From the NCBI GenBank assembly GCA_037043015.1, contig CM073321.1:4918001-4982000 (forward strand): 64,000 nt of DNA. The letters are read 5' to 3'. This DNA is from Bryum argenteum. Its lineage: Eukaryota; Streptophyta; Bryopsida; Bryales; Bryaceae. A model generated the notes under the pieces. That model made no database searches and was not told where the DNA came from. It worked only from the letters and a program-made list of their open reading frames with translations. The first letter of the stretch is position 1; each line of letters starts with the position of its first letter. Position numbers and translations under genes: made by a program. This document shows, piece by piece, positions 36,190-46,605 of the stretch.

Positions 36190-37625
36190 CCTGTTAGAAA
36201 TCTTGAGAAGTGGGAGCACTCATCCAATAAGTGCAAGAACTTTCTTCGGGAGAATGTAATCGTGCGATTTTATGAGGCTAACAGTCTTTCACGTTTGTTC
36301 AGCAAATACGTGAGATACAAAGAGGAAGCTCAGGCCAAATTCAAGGACGACATGATGGACCTCATAATAGAAGCGCTCCAAGATCCGGTGTGGAGACCGG
36401 AGACCGATAAGCGTGGCTTTACGGATTGGATGGAGGATAGATTAATTGATGCTCTCCGGAACGCTGTCGACATATTAAAGAGGTACGAGAGAACGAGTCG
36501 AGCAGGTGATGAGGATTTTAGGGATGTGGTATTGAGGGCGGAGGCTTTTCAACAAGCGATGAAGCCGTATTCCAATATTAAAACCAGTGCGGCTTCATAG
36601 GATGGTGGCACACGGATCAAGGAAGGTTAATGGAGCTGGATCGCATGAATAATTTGATAGTAATTCCTGTCACGGCCCGTATCATCGAGCTTGAGAAGAG
36701 GACTCTAAGGGGAGGATACGGCACAATTTCCAAAGTTCACATAAGAGGGGTTGTGGCCATTGAAGAGTTTTGGGAATTTGCTGCAAAGACTCCCAACCAT
36801 GTTGTGACACGACCAGACTTGGCCAAGGTGGAGCATCAGAATGAGGCGTTTGCTGTAAGGATACAACATCCAGGTGTTATTCGTTTTATAGCCATTCATG
36901 CAAATAAATTCCAAGGCTATACGTATTGGTGGAATGGCGGCACGATTCGATCGATTTTGGCCCTTGATGCAAGATATGGAGATGATGTTCATGGAGAGAT
37001 CGGACTCTCACCTCATTCTGATGATGAGCTTATTCGAGCTTGGCACTTGGTCCGGTTTCGCAAAAAACGAACAGAGCTTGCTTGTGCTTTAGTGCATATC
37101 ATGTGTGAAGTCCACCGGTTGAACTACCTCTACAACGATGTGTCTCCAGACAACATACTTCTTCACTTCCCTCAAGATGAATCACGAGTATATATTGGAG
37201 TATGCGATTGGAGGCTAACCACGAGCATGGATGATAAAATGAGGTCCTTGTATACGTTCACAAAACCCCAAGAGAGAATTGATACTCTACAAGCACGATA
37301 TTGGGTGGATCCTCGGGTGGCGTACTTGTACAAACGGAGTGATGACATTCACGTTATTCCCCTTTTTGATTGCGCTTCGGAGGATTTTGCTACGGCATGA
37401 ATAGCACAACGAATCCTCAAGAAGAGCATGTCGACGGCCTACAAGAATTGCGAAAGTACCACGGGGCCTGACCGGTGGTCCAATCAAGACTTGGCAAATG
37501 CTTTTGACCAATACTTGGAGATGGTCGCTGATGCAAAGTATACGCTGACCCATGTTGTTAACCGCTTCATGGAATCATTCCATTGGCCGGTGCCAAATGA
37601 TGATTATTGCACCAAGTATGATTAG
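36190..37625 (+). pseudogene. Protein-kinase-like cargo gene of the hAT element
   Basis: An N-terminal helical block (about 36205-36597) is joined by a 1-base frameshift near 36570-36597 to a kinase-like domain. The glycine loop is LRGGYGTISKV (about 36705). The catalytic loop is YLYNDVSPDNILLHF (about 37120): Asp and Asn keep the D-x4-N spacing of HRDxxxxN, but HR is replaced by YN. The metal-binding DFG position reads CDWRL. A TGA at 37398 is followed in the same frame by coding-like sequence (YWVDP.. before it, DLANAFDQYLEMVADAKYTL after it) to a stop at 37625. It could be an active atypical kinase, a pseudokinase or a captured fragment. The family is inferred from motifs only. Confidence 0.6.
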
Positions 37626-38340
37626 TAAATTAGTTATGCGCATTTCTTTTAATTCTTGCGGCTTTATTAGATTTTTAGATTCTTCACTGAAGTTCTCATG
37701 TAGATGTAGGCAAATTTTTTGTAGTCAAATGTATTACATGCCTTCTATATGTAGCGGCTTCAAGTACATTCTTGTTTATATATACCTTGCAATGATTCTA
37801 ATGAATGACTTCTTCTCCATTGTTTGTTATTTTATTCTATTACTTCATACCTTCAATAGAAATATCTCCAAATCTTCATGAACAATATTTGAGAATATAT
37901 AATGAATTGTGGAACTTCTTCATTACATCAACCTTGCGTAGTTGCGATATTAATGGTTTGTCCGAAGTCAAGTCAAGCATAATATGACTTTTCTTACATA
38001 TGCCTTTATTTGTATGAATTGATGAACATATTATATGTTAGGTGAGAGTGTGAGACTGTGAAAAAAGGCTTAAAGCCAAACAGAAGAAATTATTACCACC
38101 AAGTGAACTCATAGTAAAAATACAAGACATTGCGATAAAATCCTTGAAATAATAAATTACATAGTATATTAATATATAACGATATAGTCTGATATCGGAT
38201 AATCCATTCATAAACAAAATATGGATTTCAGTATCCTCAAAATTGGCCCCTAGCAAGGTGATAATGGTGTAGACATTATCCGTTGCAAAAAACTACATAA
38301 CCTTCACTATAATGACACTATGTATGATGATTTGTCATTC
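37626..38340. other. AT-rich spacer between convergent cargo genes
   Basis: No gene seen. It lies between the 3' ends of the kinase-like (plus) and zinc-finger/UIM-type (minus) genes and probably holds both 3' UTRs. Confidence 0.5.
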
Positions 38341-39489
38341 TTAATCCGACTCTTCATCATCATGTTTACGACTTGGCGCAGCGCCGTAAGAAGGTGGTCC
38401 TCGAGAATATTCTCCAAACAAGTAAGTTTGCCTAAAGTTTCTTTCGGCTTCAAGTTGTTCAATGTATTCCTGCTGACTTAGAAGTGTGGCTTGTTGCAGA
38501 TCTCGTTGGTACCTCGCCTCTTCGTCCTCAAGAGATAGTAAAGGTGCTGAATGCATGTCGTTACTTCCGTATGCATTCTGACCATATCCATAATTTGTGT
38601 AGCCAACAATGTCTGATCTTCTATCATATTGACCTCCATACTCGTATGTTTCTTTCGGGTGTGATTGCCTACGGTACTCGGGACTTCAAAATGTTGTACC
38701 GTATTGGTTCCCACGATTGTATAGGTTTATAGGATGAGTTGGGCTTGAGTTGCATTGAACATTGGATCCGCTACCCTGCTCACCTCCTAAACCATGTGTA
38801 CCTCCTGTATACATTGGAGATGGGTACTTCGAACTAGATCCACCTCTACCGTACTCGCGTTCAGCTCCGTACGTGTTTTGCTGATGAGGTGGCATATAAG
38901 TCACTAGAGTACTGAATTGGTGGTTTCCATGGTAATACCCCTCACTTCCTGTGCCAAAGGATACTGGTGCTTGACGATCGTGATGGTTTGAGTCTTGGTT
39001 AGTGCCCCCATATGCCCTTGGAGTTTCATATTGTTGAAGTTGGGCATCCATATCAGCTGAACGTTCTGAATAAGTAGTATAACAATCGCTTGGTCCCATC
39101 CAATTTGTGGGAATGAATCGGTTGCTGCGATTCAATAAATGCACGTTCAAACCTATCACAGTGGTCCAATCAATGTCCTTGTGAAGGACTATTTCAGCCC
39201 ATACCATGGCCATGGTAGAATACAACATCAATTCTGGCCTCGTGTTCTTGATTCCAACCGCAATTGTGACTTCATGATATCTGTGCGCAAAATGGTCGCT
39301 CGTGCAACTCTTCACTGGGCCTTCGCGAAGAGGACCATATTTCTCTGCTTCGTGCCGCGGCCATAACTTCATTATGTGATACATCTTCACGTACTTCTTG
39401 CACATGGTGCAATTCCAAATGTTTGCCCTCTCCTCTCGCCAACCCGGCACTGCAACACAGTTTGGGTCACTCCATGCTTCCCAATCCAT
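38341..39489 (-). pseudogene. Zinc-finger-like protein with a UIM-type motif, hAT cargo
   Basis: The frame opens MDWEAWSDPNCVAVPGWREE, then WNCTMCKKYVKMYHI and a downstream His, a spacing like the BED-type fingers found in hAT proteins. A long Gly/Tyr/Gln-rich tail follows (39100-38690). A TGA at 38686-38688 interrupts the frame, which then continues in phase to 38341. That tail contains DLQQATLLSQQEYIEQL, which fits the ubiquitin-interacting motif pattern (hydrophobic-x-x-Ala-x3-Ser-x-x-Glu, acidic lead-in). The C-terminus is KHDDEESD. It lies on the same strand as the transposase gene, downstream of it. The finger and UIM calls are by eye. Confidence 0.5.
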
Positions 39490-41514
39490 TTTTGGAGGGT
39501 CGCCAAAGGGATGCGGTAGAAGACTTAGAAGATAACCGATTCAACTTTGTTCCATCACAGAATGACACTCAGGGGGCTTCATGTAGTCATGTTGTTCCAG
39601 AATGTGATGCGGGTGGTAAAGACGATGGTAAAGAGGATGGTGAAAAAGATGGTAATAAAGATAAGGGGAAGACCATTATGGGGACTTCTGATAGTCTTTT
39701 TCTTTCACAAATTGATGCGGGTGGTAAAGAGGATGCTGAAGAAGGTAATGGACAAGCCTATATCAAGGGTTTATCTCCTCTCAAAGAGGTTGGTGAAGAG
39801 GATGGTAAAGAAGATAAGGGAAAAACCATTATCGAAATAGTCCATGATGACGATGATGAAATTCCGGGGGAATTGAAGTTAATATCACAAAAAGAGATAG
39901 ATGATGCACAGATTGAGCGACAACGAGCATGGGCGATGAAGTTCGCGGCAGTGAAAAAGGAGAGAGATGTTACAGTTGCGAAATTGGAGGAGGAAGCAAA
40001 AGCATGCTCAATGAAGTTGGAGGCTACAAGTAAAGAGAGAGATGAGGCAGTCGCTGAATTGGAGGCATTACGGAAAACCTTCAAAACGGTAGATTCTACA
40101 CAGGCAACAATCTACCTACGCATACTACCATGGTTGGGATGGGTTCATCGACTTCAAGATAAGAGGAGCTTGGTTTCGAGGGCAAAAGAAGATCTGAAAT
40201 CTATTGCATCTACATCAAAAGAATCACGTGAAGTTGTAGATGCTTCATTGGAGAAGTTAATGCGAACGGATCGAAAAAAACGATATGACCCGTAGAGGTC
40301 ACTTTTTGGGGGGATATTGAAGAGATGATGGAGCGTACAAACTACTCTAAAATGGGACGAAACAATGATGTTGATTGGACTATGGAGATAGAGGAAGGAT
40401 GGGCGCCGTATAGTAGATTCTCATCGCACCTACAAGAGTCAGCTCGCATTGTAATCAACACATGCGACCCTCCTCCCGCAATACTTAAAGACAAATGTGC
40501 GGTGTGCCTACATAATTTTGGTCCAAAGGGCGCATACACGTTGGGCCAATGTGGCCATAACTTCCATGTTACTTGCATATGCCGATATGCGATGACAAAA
40601 TCGGTATGTCCGGTATGTTGCTCCCCATTTAGCACGAGATTCTACGAGATGATGGAGATACGAGATCTTATGCCACCAGGACACGAGTTCAACCGATGGA
40701 ATCTTCCATTGAATCAATATCCAAAGAAATTTCTAAACTACTCTGATTGAGGAAATGCACTTAACTGGAGTACGTCCGAATCAAAACACCAACTAGCCAT
40801 TCAATTTGGTGGGGATCATGATCAGTTATTTTGGATGACACGAGATTACGAAATAGAGATAAGGGCGAGGAATATTGAAGGTGATGAGCAACGAGAGTTG
40901 TTTTGTCGTAATTTTGGAGGGCATTGGAGCGTCGAACACAACCGTTTCTTTCGATTTCCTCCAAAGAGAGTGGAAAAGGGAGAAGATGGTTTGTGGCACG
41001 AAATAACCGATTCAACCAGCTTTGGTGAGGAGTACAAGAAGTACGATCATACTCCAATTGGAAGAGCTGTGGTACTTGCGAAATTGGAGGAGGCCGCAAT
41101 ATACCGGACTTCGATACCGGAAAATTCTTTTGAAGATGTGGAGGTCTTATATTGGGATGCGGTGAAGAAGTTTGATGTGCGTATCGATGACATCATTTCA
41201 TTTTGGAAAGAATGTCTTTTAAACTCAAAAGACACACAACTTCTATTATTGGATGAGTTCGAAGGTGTTGTACAGGATGTCGTTGCAAAGATCGAGAATG
41301 CCATGGAAATCTTAACAAGTAAGTGGATCCTAGCAAAATGCGGAAGAGGCAATCGGGCGAAGATGGGGAGGATAGTTGGCAGGCGGAGATGAGAGGCGAA
41401 ATCGCAGCCGTGGATCGAGAGTATGAAGAGGGCGGTCGAATTGCCCGTCTAAGTCAAAGACCGCGTACTCGTAGTATAGCTCAGATTGGCCAATCGGATG
41501 GATCTTCAATTTGA
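39423..41514 (+). pseudogene. Acidic coiled-coil RING-H2 protein, hAT cargo
   Basis: Four in-order blocks appear to form one gene. Block 1 (to 40295) has three acidic repeats of GKEDGEKDGNKDKGKTI type, then a coiled coil with KKERDVTVAKLEEEAK and its near repeat. A 1-base shift near the A7 run at 40274 leads to block 2 (40325-40750), a RING-H2 finger: CAVC, then CGHNFHVTC, then CPVC, i.e. C-x2-C..C-x-H-x2-H-x2-C..C-x2-C. A TGA at 40748 is followed in phase by block 3 (to about 41315), with FWMTRDYEIEIRARNIE and a helical tail. Another 1-base shift gives a basic tail (to 41514). RING-H2 proteins are typically E3 ubiquitin ligases. The joining of blocks is inference; the RING itself is clear. 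Confidence 0.6.
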
Positions 41515-41550
41515 AGTTAGAACGGATGTTGGACCTTAAGTTGCACGTAT

Positions 41551-41551
41551 A

Positions 41552-41631
<80 letters not shown>
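41551..41631. repeat. (TA)n microsatellite
   Basis: About 80 bp of uninterrupted TA just 3' of the RING gene. Its length is likely to be unreliable in any assembly. Confidence 0.95.
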
Positions 41632-41632
<1 letters not shown>

Positions 41633-41957
41633 TTTTTTTAGGTTGTATGGTCATTGTTTTAAAAATGATGAAAATGCCACCATTGATCTATGGGGCCTTA
41701 TTTTTGAAGTAAAGGGTTACAATCTTTTTGATTTAATGTACATTTCTTCTGTATGCTTGAGAGTGAAGACTATCGTACGACAAGTATGTAAAAATATATG
41801 TAATAGTTTTCAACACATTAAATGTAGTCATGTAGACAATAGAATCTCCAAATGCATTTGGAGTATAACAATAAAGTACTACAGTAAACTATAGCTACAA
41901 TTTCTAGAATAAGTATAAGTCCTATGAACCTATACTACATAAAGATGCCAAATTCAA

Positions 41958-43256
41958 CTACTCATCAAGACCAGAGGATTGCTCATAATCGCTATCTCCC
42001 TTCACTTCAGCTCCACTAGACCCCGTAGGATCATATTCATAATCGCTTGGAACCTCCTCTTTGATCTTGGGTTTATTCTCTGGACATTGTATATTCCCAT
42101 ACTTATGCCAAGTATCAAATTCGGGGAGATTAACAAGGATCTTCGGTTTTTTAGGCAGAACAATTGGAACCGTTGCAGATTTTCGTTTATGCGACTTGGA
42201 AGTGCCAAGCATGTGCTGTAACCCCGTGGCAGTACGAGGAACATTGGCATTCTTTAAATACCTGCCCAACGGTACATCAGAGTCACTAGAGATGCTCCCA
42301 TATTTGGCTCTTGAAAGGGATACTAAACCCATAGAGGATTTCTCCAAGGTTGTCGTAACCCTTGTAGTAGAGAGTTGAAATAAAGCGCGGGGAGTAGCAC
42401 ATTGATCAGATACTTGATCCTTACTACCGGATGCGATATTCTCCACGACCGGATCAGAGCTCATAGTGCCCGCAGTAGTATTGCACGCAGTGGTCTTCAC
42501 ATCTATCGCCTCCTTTTCCAACCGTAAACCACTAGCGATAACAGGTAGGACGTTATTCGATTTGTCCATGCCTTCTTGTGTCATTAACCGTGCTAACGGC
42601 TGCTCATCATCTAGATCATCCGCCAAAACACCATGAGGGATAAAATCACCATTAGCATCTTGAACATTTGGAGCATCTTCATCATTTGAAGCGGGGAAGA
42701 AAGTCATATCATCGTCTTCATCACCAAATTCAAAAATATCATTGTCATTAGTCTGTAATTCGTCCTCGACAGCTTCCTCAACATTCTCATATACTTGGTC
42801 TTCCTCTAAATCCAAGTTCTCTCTATACCACCGCCCATCATCACTCAACTTATCATTCGCGAGCAATTTCGAGTTGGAATATATGTAGACCAAGTCATTT
42901 GCTCTGCCCGGTAGTAATCGATTCCGTTTCTTGTCGTGAACACAAGAGTAGCTACTCCAGTTGCGTTCGCAAGCCGACGAGGACACGGTCTGTGCTAGTA
43001 TTCGCTTTGCAATTGGAGAGAGGAGCTTAGCACAAGCACCTTCAAACTCCCACCATGCATGTGGAGCTAGTTTTTGAGTATTAGGCTCCAGCATGTCATG
43101 CAATGGTGGACCCCTTACTCGAAACGCAAGAAATTCACTCACCACGTCTGCGTAATCTTCCGCAGGACATAGTTTTTGTAAAACACGCTTGCAAGCTATT
43201 GTAAGATCGGGATCGTCAGCTAACTCTTGGTCATGTAGTAAATAAGGTGTGGAACG
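41958..43256 (-). pseudogene. hAT transposase, C-terminal half
   Basis: The frame opens after an acceptor (GTGTAG near 43257) with YLLHDQELADDPDLTIACKR, and contains the hAT dimerisation region: APHAWWEFEGACAKLLSPIA, KRILAQTVSSSACERNWSSY and NRLLPGRANDLVYIYSNSKL. An acidic, poorly conserved tail (about 250 aa) follows to the stop at 41958. The N-terminal finger and RNase-H-like catalytic Asp residues should lie upstream, but at 43532 the sequence changes to foreign CACTA-gypsy DNA, and no transposase exon appears between 51115 and the element end. The gene is therefore truncated although the remaining part is open throughout. Confidence 0.85.
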
Positions 43257-43531
43257 TGGATTCTACACTTTTATAAAACTTCAATATTACCCTTTTATTT
43301 CCGTTTTGGATGGTTAAGGGAATGGGGGTCATATGGCGTAGTAGTGTGTACCAGTAATAGGACGGAGTCAGTTCCGTTTGTAAAACGAGGCCAGCTGTGA
43401 GTTCGGTTCCGTTACCAGGAGTTTCAATTCCGTTGCGGTCGGGTAGAGTCCCGTCCAATTAAAAAGATCTGGAACGGTATGTCGGTTGTTACTTGTTGTT
43501 TCGTGGAATGGGTGTACATAACTGTTGGAGT
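43257..43531. other. hAT intron remnant with ttccgtt words
   Basis: Presumed intron of the transposase gene. It contains several (a)ttccgtt words (about 43302, 43370, 43407, 43429). No gene. It ends at the junction with the inserted segment. Confidence 0.4.
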
Positions 43532-43551
43532 TGTCATGGGCCAAGGCCTCG
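43532..43551 (+). repeat. 20-bp stub of the gypsy LTR start at the junction
   Basis: TGTCATGGGCCAAGGCCTCG is identical to the first 20 bp of the gypsy LTR (43728, 50324). It is followed by caa and then the first base of the inverted arm at 43555. It marks the breakpoint where CACTA-gypsy DNA entered the hAT element. Confidence 0.85.
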
Positions 43552-43727
43552 CAAGATGCAAGATCTGGTACTTTATGCTTAACATTGATCGATATTTTAG
43601 ATTCTACTCTTAAATCTCCCAAAGTCATGCATATTTCCCAATATAACGAATATGGGGTTAGCTGTTGTGTAAAGCTATGGCGCCTAGGAAGTCTGCTCTC
43701 CTTCCTTCACCACCTGATCGAGAGATT

Positions 43728-45271
43728 TGTCATGGGCCAAGGCCTCGTTGATAAGCTCGGATGTTCACTCGCTATTAATTTTATAAATAGAACTTCGGCA
43801 GTAGAGCTAAAGTATAGCCTCGGCAGTAGAGTTAAAGTATAGCCTCGGCAGTAGAGCTAAAGTATAGCCTCGGCAGTAGAGCTGAAGTATAGCCTCGGCA
43901 GTAGAGCTAAAGTATTGTCGCGCACCTCTCCTTGAGGAGTGCCCGCAACACCAAGGGCCCAAGGGGGACACCGGAGTGACGCCCGGGCCTTGGGGTGCCA
44001 AGGTGAAGGGAACCTAAGTGGGCCTAGTGTGGGAGAGGACCCCGGGCGTTGGAGACGCCTCTCACCCACGGAGACTAGGAGCCACGAGGGAATGGACATG
44101 AGATTATGGAAGCTCATGTTGCCACGATTCCGGGATGCTAAGGAGCACCTCATTTGGAGGTGTGAGCTAAAAGTTATGGGAGTTGGAAGATTGTGGGACT
44201 AAAGGGAGTGCTGTCCAGGGACAGTGCTGGACTGGGAAGCTGGCCCGGGACTCCCGAATCTTCAGAGGGGCATAACTCCCTCAATACTTGTCGGAATGAG
44301 GCAAGTAAGGTGTCTATCGGCATCTACTTGACGAGTAGATGTCGATAGAGTGGTCGCTCGTCGCGTTTGGATGCGGGACGAGGTAGATACGAGCCCTGGA
44401 AGGTTCAGGAAGTCCCCGGGGCCTTCCAGCGGCTAAGGCATTGGGAGATTGGGTGGTCTTCCAAAACTAAGAGGTGTGAGGGTCCAGCCCTTCACCTAGG
44501 ACCAGGGGCTGCCGAATCCCACAGTATACTATGGGGAGGGCTGGTCTCCTCCCCACTCCCATGGTGCCTTGGTGGTGACCAAGGTGGGAGTCCCAGTGGT
44601 GTGGCTAGTGTTGGGGCCTCACCATGGGGACTCCCAAGCCAAGGTGAGTCCCAATGGGTGGAGCTAGTGTTGGGGCTCCACCATGGGGACTCAAAGTGCA
44701 AAATGAGGCACGGTGGGTGGAGCTAGTGTTGGGGCTTCACCACGGGACTCATATAGGCAAAATGAGGACCATGAGTGCTACCGATGTGGGGTGGTGTCTC
44801 ACCGCCGGCGTTGTGATTACTTGGTGGCCTTGGGGTCACCATGGTGGTCATGGGCGGTGGTGAGGAGACACCACCAAGTGCGGTTAGGCCGCGTGGTAAG
44901 GGAGTGCCACCAAGTTGGGCCTTGGACATAAGTGGAAGTCCGCACCTAACCATTGGCTACCTACGAAGGGGTTGAGTCCCGGTTGCATGAGTAGGAGGGA
45001 TTGATAACCAAGCGGTGAGCTTGGTGGTTGCTATGGGGAGCTAACTTTGTGCATGTGGGGGATGTGCAGAGTTAGCGCTCGTGACACTTGCTAGAGTTGG
45101 GAAAAAGTTGGTGTAAGCTAAGGTGAACTAGCAAGGGTTGCGACAAGTATAGCCTCGGCAGTTGAGCCAAGAGGTTAGTATATAAGGGACTCTTATTCAT
45201 TGTAAACCTAAGTCTTGGATCAATATATTTCTTTTATAGTTTTTGCTTGTTTTGACAGCTAGACTCTTACA
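43728..45271 (+). repeat. 5' LTR of the left gypsy copy, with insertion
   Basis: It is 1,544 bp long but 309 bp without the 1.23-kb insertion and its GTA duplication. It has a run of 25-bp units (gtatagcctcggcagtagag + ctaaa), four complete units before the insertion. The TATA-like ggttagtatataaggg lies near 45175, and the end is gctagactcttaca. Confidence 0.9.
43915..45146. mobile_element. 1.23-kb DNA transposon in the gypsy 5' LTR
   Basis: The ends are TTGTCGCGCACC and GGGTTGCGACAA, giving a short terminal inverted repeat TTGTCGC(G/A). GTA is duplicated at 43912-43914 and 45147-45149; the empty site is preserved in the other LTR as ctaaagtatagcc. The GC-rich interior has three diverged tandem units containing ctagtgttggggc and caccatggggactc (about 44610-44755). 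Open frames of 60-119 codons have no recognisable domain. It is non-autonomous; a 3-bp duplication fits PIF/Harbinger or CACTA-type mechanisms, but the terminus fits neither well. Confidence 0.78.
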
Positions 45272-45465
45272 TAATCCAAGACTTTTCTTGATTTTCTGAA
45301 GGGCTTCATCCTCCCTTGTTTTTTCAAACGACAAAAGTAGGACATTGATTAGATTGAGGAACTTATCCACCCTCGTGGTAGTGATTGAAGATAGCCACAG
45401 AACCGGGACGCATTTGAAGGCTTTGCGAAGCCTGAAGAGTTGATTGAGAGGTGTTGCTTTTTGAG

Positions 45466-46605
45466 ATGGAGAACGCCCAGATGATCGATAATGAGATCTT
45501 GGAGCAGAAGCAGCAAGCGCAAGGAGAAATTACGGCGGAAGACTATCAACAGGAGATTGTGAGGTTGCGCACACAACTTCAAGCTTCTCAGCAAGCTGAG
45601 AAGTTGGCTATCGAGCAGTTGGTTGCACAACAGTCGCAGGTGGCTCCAGCGGTTGGACAATTCACGAGTTGAGGAGGTCCATCTTCATCGCAGATGATGC
45701 CGCAATCGATGCAGCAACAATATGGAGGAACTGCCGTCGCATTGCGCAAGCGATTGCCAGATATTTCAAAGTTTGACGGGAGTCGCAAGGGCTACCCGAT
45801 ATGGAAGGTCGAAGCGGATAACAAGCTTGAATTGATGGAGTCATCTTGGTACACCTCAAGATCAAGCCGCATACTTGTTTTCGAGGATGGACGCGAAGGC
45901 GCGGATGATGGTAGTATCTTTCTACCAAAATCAACGTGGTTGCAATGCGGCGACTTTTATTCAACATCTTGACAAATTTTACATCGACCCGAATGCAAAG
46001 TGGCATTGAATCGGCTTCAAGCAATGAAGCATGGTAGGGAGTCATTCGCAACATTCTTGCCCAAGTTTGAGAAGGAGCTTGGTGAGAGTCAACTTACCAT
46101 GGTTCCGGATATGGTGAAGATAGGATATCTTCGCGGTGCTCTCAACTCGAGAGATGCAACGCGATGATTGGACCCGCGACGTACATCGATTATGGTATGT
46201 TTGTCCAAGCTTTGTTGGCGGTCGGCTCTCAACTTGATTGCTTGCAATATCGGAAGGGTCGTGCGGCTCGATCGCGACATCAAATCGCGTATGGCCAGAT
46301 GGAGATGAGATGGATTGGATGCCTACAGTCCAAATAAGCAAGCTTCGGAGACGTCTGACTTTGGAGGAACAACAACGGTGTCGCCAAGAGGGACGCTGTT
46401 TTTATGTTTGAAGCGAGGCCACCGTGCAAATGAACTGCTTCATCCAAGCAAGGTGAAGGCAATGAGAAGAAGAAGAAAGAGAGCGCGGACAAAACTTCGA
46501 TAATGCGCGATGAGAAAAAAAGAGCAATGTCCAGACAGAGGAGGTCAAAGAGATGGAGAGTTGTGACTCTGATGTAGAGTCGGAAAACGAGCAGCTTCCG
46601 GCATA
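45466..46605 (+). pseudogene. gag of the left gypsy copy
   Basis: It starts MENAQMIDNEILEQKQQAQG with a coiled coil, has a TGA at about 45670, then the capsid-like RLPDISKFDGSRKGYPIW and FATFLPKFEKELGESQ. A zinc knuckle (CFLCLKRGHRANDC in the right copy) is frameshifted here by one missing T near 46387. Several other 1-2 base changes break the frame. Confidence 0.75.

Noticed and set aside
43330..43345. tagtagtg as the right CACTA terminus
   Set aside because: The bases before it do not match the inverted left terminus, and it lies within hAT intron sequence.
43939..44953. Several 60-119 codon frames inside the 1.23-kb element
   Set aside because: They overlap on both strands, come from GC-rich tandem repeats and show no domain.
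43728..45271. A genuine 1.5-kb LTR
   Set aside because: The partner LTR is 259 bp; the extra length is a separate insertion with its own target duplication.
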